Shown: positions 10,718-22,847 of the stretch, one piece after another | How the letters are laid out: each line of letters opens with the position of its first letter | Position numbering within the stretch: the stretch's first letter is position 1 | Source: Oehlia diaphana | Taxonomy: Eukaryota; Glomeromycota; Glomeromycetes; Glomerales; Glomeraceae | Reading direction: 5' to 3' | Length of the DNA stretch: 43,587 bases | Assembly (NCBI GenBank): GCA_003833135.1 | Contig: QZLH01000903.1 | Coordinates: 9,705 to 53,291 of the forward strand | Made by a program: the position numbers and the translations under genes | Notes under the pieces: generated by a model | The model's input: the letters and a program-made list of their open reading frames with translations, nothing else | What the model was told of the DNA's origin: nothing | Databases searched by the model: none

Positions 10718-13458
10718 TATATTATCTAAACTATTATTTAAAGCGAAACGTGACAAAGAAACTATAATGGTATGTCTTAAATAAAAGTAATTAGGTTGAA
10801 TAGTATGATTTGCAGTTGTAAAAAATATTCTTCGTTTGTTATAAATAAGGAATCGAGAATTTATTAATTTCCCGCGAGTCAGGCGGGTCAGAATATTTTC
10901 CATCAATCCATACTAGGATTATTTTTTGTGTTACTGAGTATAAATTTGAACCTGCTTTTTTAATGTTACAATTCTTATTATAGGTAGAAATGATGCGGCT
11001 CTTGGCATATGGCTATGCGAATCATTTGATTTTAAGCCTCCAAATTTGATAATTAAGCCACATTAAATTTTTTTTCTTATTTAAACTTGCTACTGTCTAA
11101 TTTTGACGCGTATTTGTATTTTTTTGGAGTTAAACTCGTGGAGGCTAGTTTTACAATCAAAAATATTGCTCTTAATATGTTGTGTTTGTATGTTATTTTT
11201 TGTTGTTTTACGCTTATTCTTTTTCGGGTTTAAGTTTAAAATTGAGCAAGAGAATTAATTGAACTTTTAAATTTTAAAGAGCTATAAAACTAAAGAACCT
11301 TTTTAAACACTTTATCCTTGTTGTTTTGAAATAACTAAGGAAGAATATACATAACATTGATAAGAGTAAACGTTACCAAACCAATACTAAAAAGAAAATA
11401 AGCACCCATCCCATAACAGACAACAGTCAGGCAAAAGCTATAGAAGGAACTACAATAATTATTCATGAAGTAAAAATTTTTTATAGTCATTCCTTCAAGA
11501 AAATATTAGATTTGATTATTAAATACCACAGAGAATTTGAAACATTTGATTAATTCTCTCTTAAGGGCTCCTATAATTAGAAAAAACAGTATTTGTTTGT
11601 TTTCATTCGTTAAATAATTTCACGCGAATTCACTACTGCGTCAATTGCGAGAAAATTTGGGGATACTTGGAGAATACATTACTTAGGGATACAAAGACTT
11701 GAGAATACAATACTGAATACAATAGGGTATATATATTTATAAACTAATTAGAGTAAAAAGATATGAGAGTTAAAAATGGTATTCCAATTTGTATTATTGC
11801 AAATTTATACACAAGATTATAAAGGGGACTGATAGTTTGATTTAGGTTAGTGCACCAAAACTTTTTGCTTGATGGAACTCGGTGAGCGAAAGCTGGTAGA
11901 ATTTTTTACAAAAACTGAGTATTAGCTTTTAATAAAATTTGATCTTCAGAATTAGTGGATCTTAAGTGGACACCTCCATTGGTATGATCAATAATAAGAA
12001 TTAAAGAATTTTGGAAAAACTTTTATAATTCACGAAAAAATTTGGACAATATCCTGCTTGTGATGGATAAGTTTTCATTGAAACCGTTTATTACTAATGA
12101 TTGACCTTTTATTTAGACTTTCTATCTTCATTATTTCCGTTTTATTTGAAGATTATAGATATAAATACCAAAATTGTACTTTGATTTCTTATTAGAAGTT
12201 TTTATTCCCAAAATTTGAAAATTGATGACGGTTGTTACTACAAATTAATTATGCTGTACAGTATGTCTGTATCACTTTTTCGGTCGTATTTTTGTACGAA
12301 AACTCTCTCTTTCAAGTGACGCTACGGAACCAATGTGTAGAATTAGGTAATTTAATTGAAAATTTACAATTTCCTTAAGATTGAATATAATGCAAGAAGT
12401 TGTTGTACTAGTATAAAAAGAATTTATTCTTTATATAAATTACCTAAAACATCATATGATTTAAGTATTATGTGATTTACGTCACAGCAAGGCTCATTGT
12501 TTTAACTAATATAGCAAACGAAAGAATATAAAAAAAATTCCAAAAGCAAATAAATTTCATATTAATAACGGTATGCAAGATTGTATTCTCAATTTCTCAT
12601 TTGTTAATTGAAAGTAAATAACCAATTAACCAGGTAATCTAATCTTAACCAGGAGTTCAATTTGACGAGATTTATAACAATAAATATTTGTTTTTTGATT
12701 GGTTATCGGCTAAGAAAAATTTTTTTTTCCAACAAAAAAGTCTGTCCATATTTGGAAGAAAGAAGTTTTTTTTTTTTTAATTAATGCAGTATAATGCATA
12801 ACTCATTGTCGTCATCTACAAACATCTAATTCAGTAATTCATTTAAAGCGTTGCGTGTTACCTCAATAATGATCATGACAAAGGATTTTTGTTCATTGAA
12901 TTCCGATACTAAACATTCAAAGATTAATACTATTAAAGTAATTTATACGAATTATTCTGAAGTCGGAATTCTATTTAAATAGTTATCCAATCCAAATGTG
13001 GACTCGGAAATTTTGAAACACTTATAACACCTATTTATTTTGGTACTTTCATTTGCACATTATGTTGTCGTACACACTTCTACATAACTTTATTGCGTTA
13101 GAGCATGAGAGCATATGGACCCTATGGAACGTTGGGTAAATCACATGGTTGACTGCGAAAGTGTTTTCGATAAAATTATATAATACTTTAAAAATGCTAC
13201 AAAATTTTTTTTTACTTTTTCATCTTAAAAAAATTACCTTGATTATTTAAAGAAATTAAAATAATTCCTTATTCTTATATCAATTACTAAAATATACTGA
13301 GTACTACATATCACAAAACGGTTACAACATTTTGGGCATAATTGTAAATAATAATATAATTATTCTTGATTGAGAAGCTGAACATATTTTTCTCGTTTTC
13401 AAAAAAAAAAAAAAAATTTCATTTTCATTTTTTTTTTTTTTAAAAAAACGTTGCGATT
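10718..13458. other. 2.7-kb AT-rich spacer between divergent Golgi-protein genes
   Basis: It should contain the promoters of the golgin (leftward) and UPF0658 (rightward) genes. No supported gene was found. One stop-free stretch without an ATG, at 11335-11553 on the plus strand, is described under findings. The last 80 bases before 13459 carry A14 and T12 tracts. Confidence 0.55.
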
Positions 13459-15210
13459 ATGACTATATCGACCATATCAGAATGGGCTAAAACAAAGGTA
13501 TGCAATTGGCATACATATATACAGTACATATATATTACATGTATATATTGCAAAGATTCCACGGAATTTAGACTCGGTTAAAAGTCAAGTTTTTTTTTTT
13601 GTTAACAAATCAAATTTTTTCTTTATCTTCCTTCCTCGATAAATGGATATAATATAGTTCAAGTCAAATTGGACAAGACTTTTCATTCTAACATCCATAT
13701 TACAATTACTTGCGGTAGTTGCATTAGAAAGTCGAGTACTTGTTAGAAATACAAAATTTCGAGAAATAGTTAGTGGTATAGAAAATGACTGCGCTAGACC
13801 ATCAAAAGATCGTATGTTACTTATCATACAAGAAAATGTTATTTTCATGATTTTTCAATTATTTCAACTTTGGTTTTGCCTCAATGCGGTAAATTTATTA
13901 CTGTTATTATCATTACATTATTTATTTATTTTGTTTACTTTTAAATATTTAATAATTTTTAATGTTTTTAGGTTATCAAAGAAAACACGATTCAAATTAT
14001 TACACTTACCGTCATAAACTTCTTGTGTGCACTTTATGGCATTGTAAATTTTTCAATATTTTATTTTATTTATTTTTTTAAAAAAAAGAGAATTTTTTTA
14101 ATAGTTATGATATTTTTTTTAGGTTCAAATTTTTGAAATATATAAATGGGCAAATGATTTAACAAGCGCATGTGGAGACGTGGCTGAAATTCGAAAAGAA
14201 TTTTTCAAAGTTGATTTTCCATTAGTAGTAACTTTAATTATATTTGCATTAATTATGTCTTCAATTAGTTTCAAATTATATCAACAATTTGGGTGGAATA
14301 TTTATAAGAAAATTGGTGCAGATATTAAAATGCAAAAATTATACAAGACCATGCTTCTCTTTGTGATGTTATTGAAACTTGATTTATTCTTCTTATTACT
14401 CGTCTCCATTGAAGTATTCTTTGCCTTTAGTGAGGATAAAGGAATAGGAAAAATTCAATTTACTTTTACACTTTCAAGAAGTCTTTACTACTTTCATTTA
14501 GGTGTAACAATTATGATTTTTTTCTTGGAAGTTCTCGCATATCGATCTGTAAGTTCTTTTTTTAAAAAAGTTTTTCTTTTAAGGAGAGAAAGAAAATAAC
14601 AATGACCTATTTTCCTTAGTTACAAAAAGAATGGAAAACAGGAATGAAAATTTACATAATACTATCAACGGTTACTATTATCGACTTTATAATGATTTTA
14701 AAGAGTGCTACAAGTACAGTTAGTAATAGTTGGTATTTCTTTATCGTTTTCTGTAAGTAATATTAACATTCCTTTATAAAATTTTGAGTTTTAAACATTG
14801 AAAAATATCAATTAATTATTTTTTATTTTAAACTTTTCAGTGAGCGTTTCTATTATATTATGCACGGTATTGTTATTATTACTATTACAATCACTATTGT
14901 CTTTAAATTATTGTATATTTTATTTATAATATTTAATTTTAATACAGGCAACATGGGTATATGCCATACTTGTATTCAGAAATTTTGAAAAAGGCTTAAA
15001 AACAGTTCGTAAGTTTCACTTTTGTTGAATGTTCACTTTAAAAACTTTAAAATTCTTTTTCATTAATATTTTAATATTTGTTCTTATAATTTTATAGTTA
15101 GCAAAAACAACAAAAACAAAAAGGCAGTTAATGTTAATAATGATCCTGAAATTGGTAGCAGTACTCAAGTAAGTGGTAATGATGGAAAAAGATTTACTAT
15201 TGAAGATTAA
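13459..15210 (+). CDS. UPF0658-family Golgi membrane protein
   Basis: Eight exons: 13459-13497, 13658-13888, 13972-14043, 14123-14548, 14620-14752, 14841-14866, 14948-15008, 15098-15210; 366 residues, phases consistent. It is a multipass protein with about eight hydrophobic helices, beginning WTRLFILTSILQLLAVVALE. The signature run ENVIFMIFQLFQLWFCLNA, then ENTIQIITLTVINFLCALYG, then QIFEIYKWA, matches the layout of the fungal UPF0658 'Golgi apparatus membrane protein' family as I remember it. Biochemical function is unknown; location in Golgi membranes comes from yeast relatives. The C-terminal tail is a hydrophilic, Asn/Lys-rich cytosolic-type segment ending TIED. Exon 6 is only 26 bases. 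The gene lies divergent to the golgin gene, but the 2.7-kb gap argues against a shared promoter. Confidence 0.8.
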
Positions 15211-15980
15211 ACTTGATGATCGATATTTTTATTAAACCTCGTCAAATTTATCATCGTCACGTGTTAAATCTATCATCCACAACGTTTGAGTTCTTAGAAG
15301 TTCTAAGAACCACTTTGGATATATCTTTGAGAAATGCAAAGGACACGATCAAGATGTGCTACAAAATATATATTTCATATATATGTAATAATAATATAAA
15401 TATTTTTTTTTTAACTTATAATTTTCTATTTAATCGAAATTCATATATAATTATAATTTGATGTTCGATGAAAAATTAATAAAATAAAAAAAATAAAAAA
15501 TGTTTTTGGCGTTGATCACTTGATCACTATTTGCAGAGGTGATATCGGTCTTCGATCAACTGATTTACTGTATGTATGTATGTATATCACGAATTTCTTA
15601 ATTTGTATTTCTAAATCTCTAATTAAGAAATACTGAATAAGTTTTATGCTATGAAAACCCAATGCCCGAAGAGTTTTCTGGCTGTCTAGTAAATAAATCT
15701 TATTTTACCCAAAAAGATTATTTCCCTTTTGTGCAACCACTTTTGGTAATCACTAAAAAACTTATTTTGTCAATCGATTTCCTTATTCATGAAATACCTT
15801 TCTCTCGGTTACTTGTATTATAATACACATTATTCTTTTATTGGAAATCGATCGTGTAAATCATTTTATATGAATTCAGAAATGAAGAAAAAAAACTATA
15901 AATACTAGTACTACTAGTTGAATGTCAAACATGACAAACTGTCGAATTTTTGTTTTGTAGTATAAAATATAAAAAAGGTT
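15211..15980. other. Spacer: 3' end of UPF0658 gene and promoter of the Zn2Cys6 gene
   Basis: No gene is visible; an open frame at 15213-15461 just follows the stop codon and has no coding character. There is a short TGTA microsatellite near 15570-15585 and an ACTAG-rich palindromic patch near 15905-15920. A TATAAAATAT string at 15961 lies only 20 bases before the ATG, so either transcription starts very close to the start codon or this is not the TATA element. Confidence 0.5.
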
Positions 15981-18900
15981 ATGGCAACGACTTATTTACG
16001 TCCTTTGACAAACCCAAAACGGGTCAAACTAGTATCAACTTGTGACGTTTGTAAAAACCGTAAAGTTAAATGTGATAAAGAGCGACCAGAATGTGGAACT
16101 TGTAAAAAAACTAATCGAAAATGTAGTTATACTTATGCGGCTCTTACAGAGTCAATAAGAGAAAAACAGAGTGGTGGTTTTAGGTCACAATCTGATTTTA
16201 ATTTTCTTCAAACCCAATTAAACAATTTACAAAATATACAATTTGGACAATTATATGAAGAATCGGGTTATTTATCGATGGCTTCAAGAGGTTTCGGTGA
16301 AATTAATGATAATAATATTACTGGAATATTATCGATGCCAATGACTTCAACAACGAATGCTAATGATTACGATAGTTTTGTATGTTATTCTGCTTATTTT
16401 TTTTTTTTTTTAAAAAAAAAAAGTAATAATTAATCTTTTTTTTTTTTTTAAATAAATAGGATGCAACATCATTAATTACATCAGAAGTTTTGCAAAATTC
16501 TTCAAATGTTGCATCATCAATTCAGAGGAATGTTGAACAATGTCAAGTATGCGTTTAGTTATCTTTGGCTCTATTTTAAAAATAATAATCCATCATTAAT
16601 TTAATATTTTTAAATTCGTCGATAGTACGATCCTACATATTTTTCAAATTATGTTGATTATTCCACATTTACGCAGGAGCAACAACAAAATTTATATCAA
16701 AATCAATCAACTGAGCTAATTCAACCAATTCAATCGCAACAAACTCAACAAACCCAACAAACCCAACAAAATCAACAAAATCAAGAATATCAACAAAATC
16801 AACAAGAAAATCAACAGATACAATACACAGATCAAGGAATGAGTTTTGATGATACAATTATGGATGAGCTTGCTTCTGATGTCGAGAATTTAAGACTTTA
16901 TGAGTCAACCAGATATATTGGAGAAGGTTCATTACTAATGTTTGAAGGAGGGAATGATGGAGAGTTGATCATACCTCAGATGCAACCGGATTTATCACAA
17001 GTCGATAATTCATTAAAAATTTTACCAAATGAAGATACTATTGAAGAGTTAATAGATTTATATTTTAAGGTATTATTTAATTAAAATTAAAATTGAATAA
17101 GTATTGAGTATTAACTTATGAATTTTTTCTTTCTTCCTTTTTTAGCATGTTCATCGATATTTTCCCGCATTAAAACAACAGACTGTGTGGAATTCCGTTC
17201 GAGACTTTAATAAACCGCAGCATTTGCTCTTGTTGAATTGTATTTTTTTTACGGCTTCACCTTTTCATGAAGATCCAAACAAGAGAGATGGAAGAATATA
17301 TTTTCTTAGGGCCGAATGTAATTATTTTTTTTTTAAAAAAAAAATCGGCTTAGTTATTCCAAAATTAATATTTTTATTGCTTCACAAGCTTTGCTTTACG
17401 AATATTGTACACAGCCACACGCTCTTACTGTGATGTCTATAATTATACTGGGACGTCACAATAAACAGGTATTTGATTAGTTTTAAAGACGCACATGATG
17501 ACCGTCCCAATCCACGTGAATTATATACTCCGTATCCTTTCATAACAACTGTATTAAAATATAGATCGGAGCAAGTTGGATGTACAGCGGTATTGCAACA
17601 AAAATGTTATTTGAACTTGGTTTACATCGCAAGCTCAAGAATTCAAAGATTAAGATACATAAAGAAGTGTTACAATCAAGAAATGAAGCATTTTGGATGT
17701 GTTTTATTTCTGAAAAGTAAAGCATTCTTATCTTTATTAAAAAAAGTGTTATTTATATATACATTAATTTTTAATTTTTAATTTTTTCTTATTTTAGCTT
17801 TGTTTCAGCCACATATGGACGTCCTAATATGATTGATGAGTCAGATTGTGATGTTGATGTGCCTGATATGCCGTCAGATCCATATCCAATGGATGAAAAG
17901 ACTAGACTTGAAATAGCTTATATTCACTTAATTAATCTTAGTAGGATCTGTGCAAGAGTACGCAAGTATGTGCATGCAGCGTCAAGACAAAGATTTTTAA
18001 TGCAAGAAGATGAAAATAAATTTAGAGTCTTAGATGCCGCACTTGCAAGTTGGTTCCATTCCTTACCGGAATGGTTAAGGTTTAATGAAATTAATAAAGA
18101 TTCAAACGGAGTATTATTAAATGGAATTGGAGGTTAGCTTACAATTTTAAATTAATTCATTTTGGTAATTATTAATATAAATTATGTATATTTTTTTTTT
18201 AGGTGATTTATATATCTTTTACTATGCAATTTTGATTCTTTTACATAGCAAATATTTAAACCCTCCGGAGGAATGTGATATAAATGCATCAAATTCGCAC
18301 ACAATTTGTATACAATCTGCTACGATTATAGTTCATTGCCTTGAAATATTACTAGAAAAACACCCAGACTTTTTTGCTTTTGCGGTATATGGTCCATTTG
18401 CAATTAATCCAGCAAAGCGAGTATTTTCTTGGCAAGCAAAATATTCTGAGAATAAAAAAGCTGGGGAAATGCTTAAGCGACTAGAACTTTTAAAAAATAG
18501 AATCGCCATAGTTTCTAAAGGTTATGATCGTGGTAGAGTTGATGGTGAGGAAGGAATGAATGAAGGTTTAACAGAATGGTTAGGAATTCCAACTCCTCGA
18601 AATAAGATAAATGGGGAAGTAATTATTCCAAGAGAATGGGAAGTTTTCATTGCCGATGATGATAGAAATTTGAGAAGACAATATAGTTTGATTGCCAGGA
18701 AACAATCTGGCGGCCCTTTTATGCCCAGAAGGAAAACATCAAGTTATTCAAGAGCAATGAGTACGAGTAGTAATTCTTCAATTTATATGAAAGGTGTTAG
18801 ATTAAATTCGGGTTTTGATTATATGAATTCAAGTCAAAATATGGATGATCTTAATTTTATATTTAAAACGGAAAAAAGTTTTGATTTTTCAGCATTTTCG

Positions 18901-19761
18901 CAACCATCAGATCAAAATTTTAATTTACCTCGAGTGACATTAGATGGTGTACTTGTTGAAGAACCAGAACAATTTGATCATAAACAATTTGGTGGAGGTT
19001 CACAATATCACACACCTCTACAACAATCACCTCAATTACAACCACAACAATTTAATTCACCTTATCATTCACCACCTCAACAATCTCAACAATCTCCACA
19101 ACTTCATGCTTCAGAGTTTTATACGCCACTTAATCTTTCACCACAGCTTAATCCTCAAGATTATAATTCCCCTTATCAACAATCACCTCAGTTACAACCA
19201 GAAGACTATGGCAATTCTTCTCAGTTGAACCATTTTGGCTCTCCACATTTACAAGATTCATCGCAGTATAATTCACCACAACTTCTCCCACAACAATATC
19301 ACTCGCCACAGGTACAAGATCAACAACATAGCACACCATTGCAACAGTCACCACTTTTACCACACGAGGAATTTGATTTAAAACATACAATCATGATGTC
19401 GCCAGAGCAATTTTATGATCAGATTGATAATAAAAATATTTTAAATTCCAATAATGATAGCAATAATTTGGCTTGGACACCTCCATCTGAATGGAATCAA
19501 TCCAATAATAATCATGATGATAATATTAACTCATCGTCATTATTAAATTCGGGAGTAAATACATTGTTAACGCCTCCATCAGATTTTTTATCTGAAACTT
19601 CTTTAGATGATATCACAGATGATGGATTTTGGCACGTATTACATAATGAGAATAATAATCATCTTGGAAATTCACCTTTAATAGATGGTAGTGGACTATC
19701 AGACGGTTTAAATGAGAATGAAAATGATGATGGTTTAGGAATTTCTATAGAGAACAAATAG
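15981..19761 (+). CDS. Zn2Cys6 (Gal4-type) transcription factor with fungal_trans domain
   Basis: Eight exons: 15981-16379, 16460-16546, 16626-17069, 17146-17317, 17389-17468, 17565-17716, 17798-18132, 18203-19761; 1075 residues. The N terminus has a binuclear zinc cluster with Cys21, 24, 31, 38, 41 and 48 (CX2CX6CX6CX2CX6C) and the basic KNRKVKC loop, so it should bind DNA. A Gln/Asn-rich low-complexity stretch (about residues 170-235) links it to the middle homology region, recognisable by DLYFKHVHRYFPAL, ALTVMSIIILGR, GASWMYSGIATKM and ELGLHRKLK. The last 250 residues are Gln/Pro/Ser-rich repeats (SPQLQPQ-type), which look like a disordered activation domain. Regulated genes cannot be told from sequence. 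The exon 4 donor (GAAT|GTAATT) and exon 5 acceptor (CACAAG) are weak but fit phase and homology. Confidence 0.9.
16700..16826 (+). repeat. CAA-rich repeat coding Gln/Asn tract
   Basis: Imperfect CAACAAACC and CAACAAAATC units inside exon 3 of the Zn2Cys6 gene encode runs such as QQTQQTQQTQQNQQNQ. Such tracts expand and contract easily and are common in fungal regulators. Confidence 0.8.
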
Positions 19762-19780
19762 GTTAACCTTTCTTTTGAAA

Positions 19781-19872
19781 GACTTTTTTACAATTTATTT
19801 ATCTATTTAAATCAAGACTTTTTTACAATTTATTTATTTATTTCAATCAAGACTTTTTTTTCAATTTATATT
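19781..19872. repeat. 35-bp tandem repeat just after the Zn2Cys6 gene stop
   Basis: Units starting GACTTTTTTACAATTTATTT begin at 19781, 19816 and 19851, a period of exactly 35 bases, about 2.6 copies with few mismatches. The array starts 20 bases after the stop codon and would lie in the 3' UTR. Confidence 0.8.
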
Positions 19873-20462
19873 ATAAGTAAAATAGAAAAAAAAAAAATTT
19901 TTTTTGTAAAATTCAATTCGTCATACAATTATTTAAATTATTTATTTGTATAATTTATTGAAGTAAATTTCTGCAGCTTATGTATAATATTTTATATATT
20001 TCGGGCAAATTCAGATTTATAAATCGCGCATTTAAATATAATTCTCTACTATGCTCGCGAATTAGTAATATTAATTATATATGAGAAATAAAAATATTAG
20101 GATTATAATTAAGAAAAATGTTAAAATACGAGTTGAGTATAGAAAACAATATGAATTAAGTAAATTGGGAGACTAACATCTAAGCAATATCTCGCTAAGC
20201 CCCACGCAAAGTTAAAACTTTCTCAAACTAATTAGAGCTCGAGTTCTAAGATATTCTATTTTATTTCCGCCTAAAAATTTATTTTTGCGGTCGTCATGTT
20301 ATCCCACTGCGTTTACACGAAAAAAAAAATTGTTTTTATAAATAAAAAGTCGAAATTGCTCTATATGAAAAAAACATGAAAAATGAGTCTTTTGTTCAAC
20401 CGCCAAGCAGTGACAAAAAAGAATTTGACAAGTGGACAAAACGCGTTATCATATATTTTCAT
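19873..20462. other. Spacer upstream of the PDI gene
   Basis: AT-rich, with no coding signal. It holds A/T homopolymer blocks near 19888-19906 and a moderately GC-richer patch at 20180-20310 without an open frame of note. The PDI promoter elements are listed separately. Confidence 0.5.
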
Positions 20463-20481
20463 CCAATTAAAATATGCCACG
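20463..20481 (+). promoter_or_regulatory. ERSE-type element (CCAAT-N9-CCACG) upstream of the PDI gene
   Basis: CCAAT at 20463-20467 and CCACG at 20477-20481 are separated by exactly nine bases, an exact match to the metazoan ER-stress response element bound by NF-Y plus a bZIP factor. It sits 109 bases before the ATG of an ER-retained disulfide isomerase, on the same strand. Function in this fungus is inferred. Confidence 0.5.
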
Positions 20482-20498
20482 AAACAAGGCGAAAAAAG

Positions 20499-20505
20499 TA
20501 TAAAA
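20499..20505 (+). promoter_or_regulatory. TATA box candidate of the PDI gene
   Basis: TATAAAA lies 67 bases upstream of the PDI start codon and 17 bases downstream of the ERSE-type motif, a normal spacing for a core promoter. Confidence 0.45.
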
Positions 20506-20571
20506 TTATGTTTAGATATTCATTCGCCTTTTCTTTACAAATCCTAATTTTTTAGTAAATATTAATTAAAA

Positions 20572-22431
20572 ATGATACATTACTCGATGAAAACGCTTTT
20601 AACCGTAACTTTTTTATTATTATTTGTTAGTTTACCATGTATTCTGGCATTATATGACCCAAACGGTCCAGTTACATTAGTAACAGAAAAAAGCTTTCGC
20701 GATGAAGTTTTATTAACAGAGGTAAATATATGCATATATTTTTTGTTCTAAATTGTCCATTTTAACGTGTTTTATTTATTTATATGTAATTTTAGCAAGT
20801 TGTTTTAGTGGAATTTTTCGCGCCTTGGTGTGGACACTGTAAAAAGTATAGTATTTATGAAAAGTACTTTAATTTCTATTGTTAAGCGAATTAAGTTAAC
20901 GTGAAATTTTTTATTACAGCCTTGCACCAGAATATAAGAAAGCTGCGGAGAATCTTAAAGGTCTCGTAAAAGTGGCAGCTATAGATTGTGATGATCAATC
21001 AAATCGAAATGTTTGTTCTGCTTACGATGTTAAAGGTAAATTAAACGATGCTTCATTTATTTCATTTATTTACCTATTTGAATAAAAAATAAATATATAT
21101 ATATTGTTTTAGGATTTCCAACGATAAAATTGTTCCCAAGTCAAGCAGTACCAGATAAAAAGAATCCCGGTTCATTCCTTAAAAAACCCAAAGGTACGCA
21201 AATAAATAAATAAAATAAATAAAATAATATATATTAATATTAGCATTTAAATTTCTTTAGATTATAATGGAGCAAGAACAGTAAAAGCGATTGTAGAATT
21301 TGCACTTTCTGAAATACCTTCCTTTGTACAGCCAATTTCCGATAAAAACCCGACAAAGAAAACGTTGACTATGGATGAATTCTTAGCCAAAGATGTATGT
21401 ACCATTAACCATATCATATATAGAAAATTCTGTTTTTAAAGAATCAATTATAACGTACTAATTTTAATTTATTTAATTATTTATTAGAATAACACATTAT
21501 CAAAAATTATATTGTTCACAAATAAAGAAAAAACGACCCATTTATATAAAGCATTATCAGTAGAATTTCATAACCGTTTACTTTTAGGAGAAGTTAGACA
21601 AAAAGAATCTGAAGTTGTTGAAAGATTTAATATAAAAAAATTTCCAACATTAATCGCAATTGATATAAAGACCGGTGAATCCACAGAATACACAGCAGGT
21701 AAAATATGTTAACTTTTTTTTTTATGTTATAAATATGTATTAATATTAAATATTTTGATTATTTAGAGAAATTTAATTACGAAAACTTGGCCAAGTTTTT
21801 AAATAAATTTGCCTTGCCCAAAACAAAACCTTATTCTGAAGAGAAAAAGGGGAAAAAGAAAGAGCCTGAAATAGAAATTGAACCATGTAATTCTATTTTT
21901 ATTCGTTTAGGAAAAGCTTGAATCAAATCTAAAACTGATTTAAATTTTTTTTTTTTTTTTATAGACAATCCTGAAATAATAAACGCAAATTCACAGGAAA
22001 TATTTGATAAAGAATGTTTGTCAAAGCCAACAGGATTGTGCATTTTTACATTTTTACCACTGGAATCAGAATTTGAAGAATCCGTTAAAGAACACGAATC
22101 AAATATTCAAATATTAAAAACGGTTAAAGAAAAACTTCATCAAGAATTCGGAAATTCGATTTATTTACGATTTTTATGGTTTAATTCAATAGATCGCGGT
22201 TCAAAAAAATTAATTCAGGATTTTAAGTTGGCAGACGTTTTTCCAGCTTTAATGGTATTAAATCCAAATAGAAAGGTATATAAACCCTACCTTGGACCGT
22301 TTGACGAAGAAGGTATTGAAAAGTTTTTAAAAGATGTAGTTAAGGGTAAAGTAAAAAGTTATGAGTACAATTTTAATGTTACTTTAAATAAAGATGTTGA
22401 GAAAAAGGAACATAAAAAAGATGAATTATAA
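20572..22431 (+). CDS. ER protein disulfide isomerase, single CGHC thioredoxin domain, KDEL tail
   Basis: Eight exons: 20572-20721, 20796-20845, 20920-21035, 21113-21193, 21261-21394, 21488-21698, 21767-21886, 21965-22431; 442 residues. A signal peptide (about 1-26, hydrophobic TLLTVTFLLLFVSLPCILA) leads to one thioredoxin fold with the active site APWCGHCKNLAPEY, Cys62 and Cys65, which catalyses disulfide exchange in folding proteins. The cis-Pro loop is GFPTIKLFP. Further non-catalytic thioredoxin-like modules follow (FNIKKFPTLIAID and the region ending near residue 420); neither has a CxxC. The last four residues are KDEL, an ER retrieval signal. The layout resembles fungal Mpd1/P5-type PDIs, not the two-active-site Pdi1. 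Start Met1 is used; Met6 would work equally well for targeting. An ERSE-type motif upstream suggests induction by ER stress. Confidence 0.93.
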
Positions 22432-22847
22432 AAATATTTAGCAAAAAAAAATGGAACATATATTAAGTAGAAATTAATACCGTGATATAGCAAAAAATGA
22501 ACATTTATTGAATTTCAATTAGAAATTGTAGGATTGTATTTTATTTTATTTAAATTTTGTATTAAGATTAAAATTTAATGTAATTATTAAAGGTAATAAC
22601 TATTTCTAGTAATAATAAAAAGTTCAAATTTTACGAGTTTCCTTTGCTGTCTAGATATTACAAAATCTTTTAAAGTATTCAAAATTACTAATATTATTTG
22701 TAAAATCTTATATTAGGATTAAAATATAAAGAATATTAAACTAAATGAGAGAAATTAAGAAAATTAAGAAAAAATTATATTAATTTGAATTTTGTTAGTA
22801 AAAAGATTATTAATAAATAAAATAATCTAACATGGAAAAAGAAAAAT
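22432..22847. other. Spacer between convergent PDI and RalGAP genes
   Basis: About 415 bases of very AT-rich DNA with no open frame of note. It should contain both genes' polyadenylation regions; AATAAA-type strings are too frequent here to assign. Confidence 0.5.

Noticed and set aside
10718..10906. Upstream extension of the golgin open frame to an ATG at 10906
   Set aside because: The extension has no coiled-coil or golgin-like character, whereas the internal MFSNFKDRI start resembles known GRIP golgin N termini.
15213..15461. 82-codon plus-strand open frame after the UPF0658 stop
   Set aside because: It follows the stop by two bases, has no domain or homologous feel, and becomes a pure Asn/Ile/Phe translation of AT-rich DNA.
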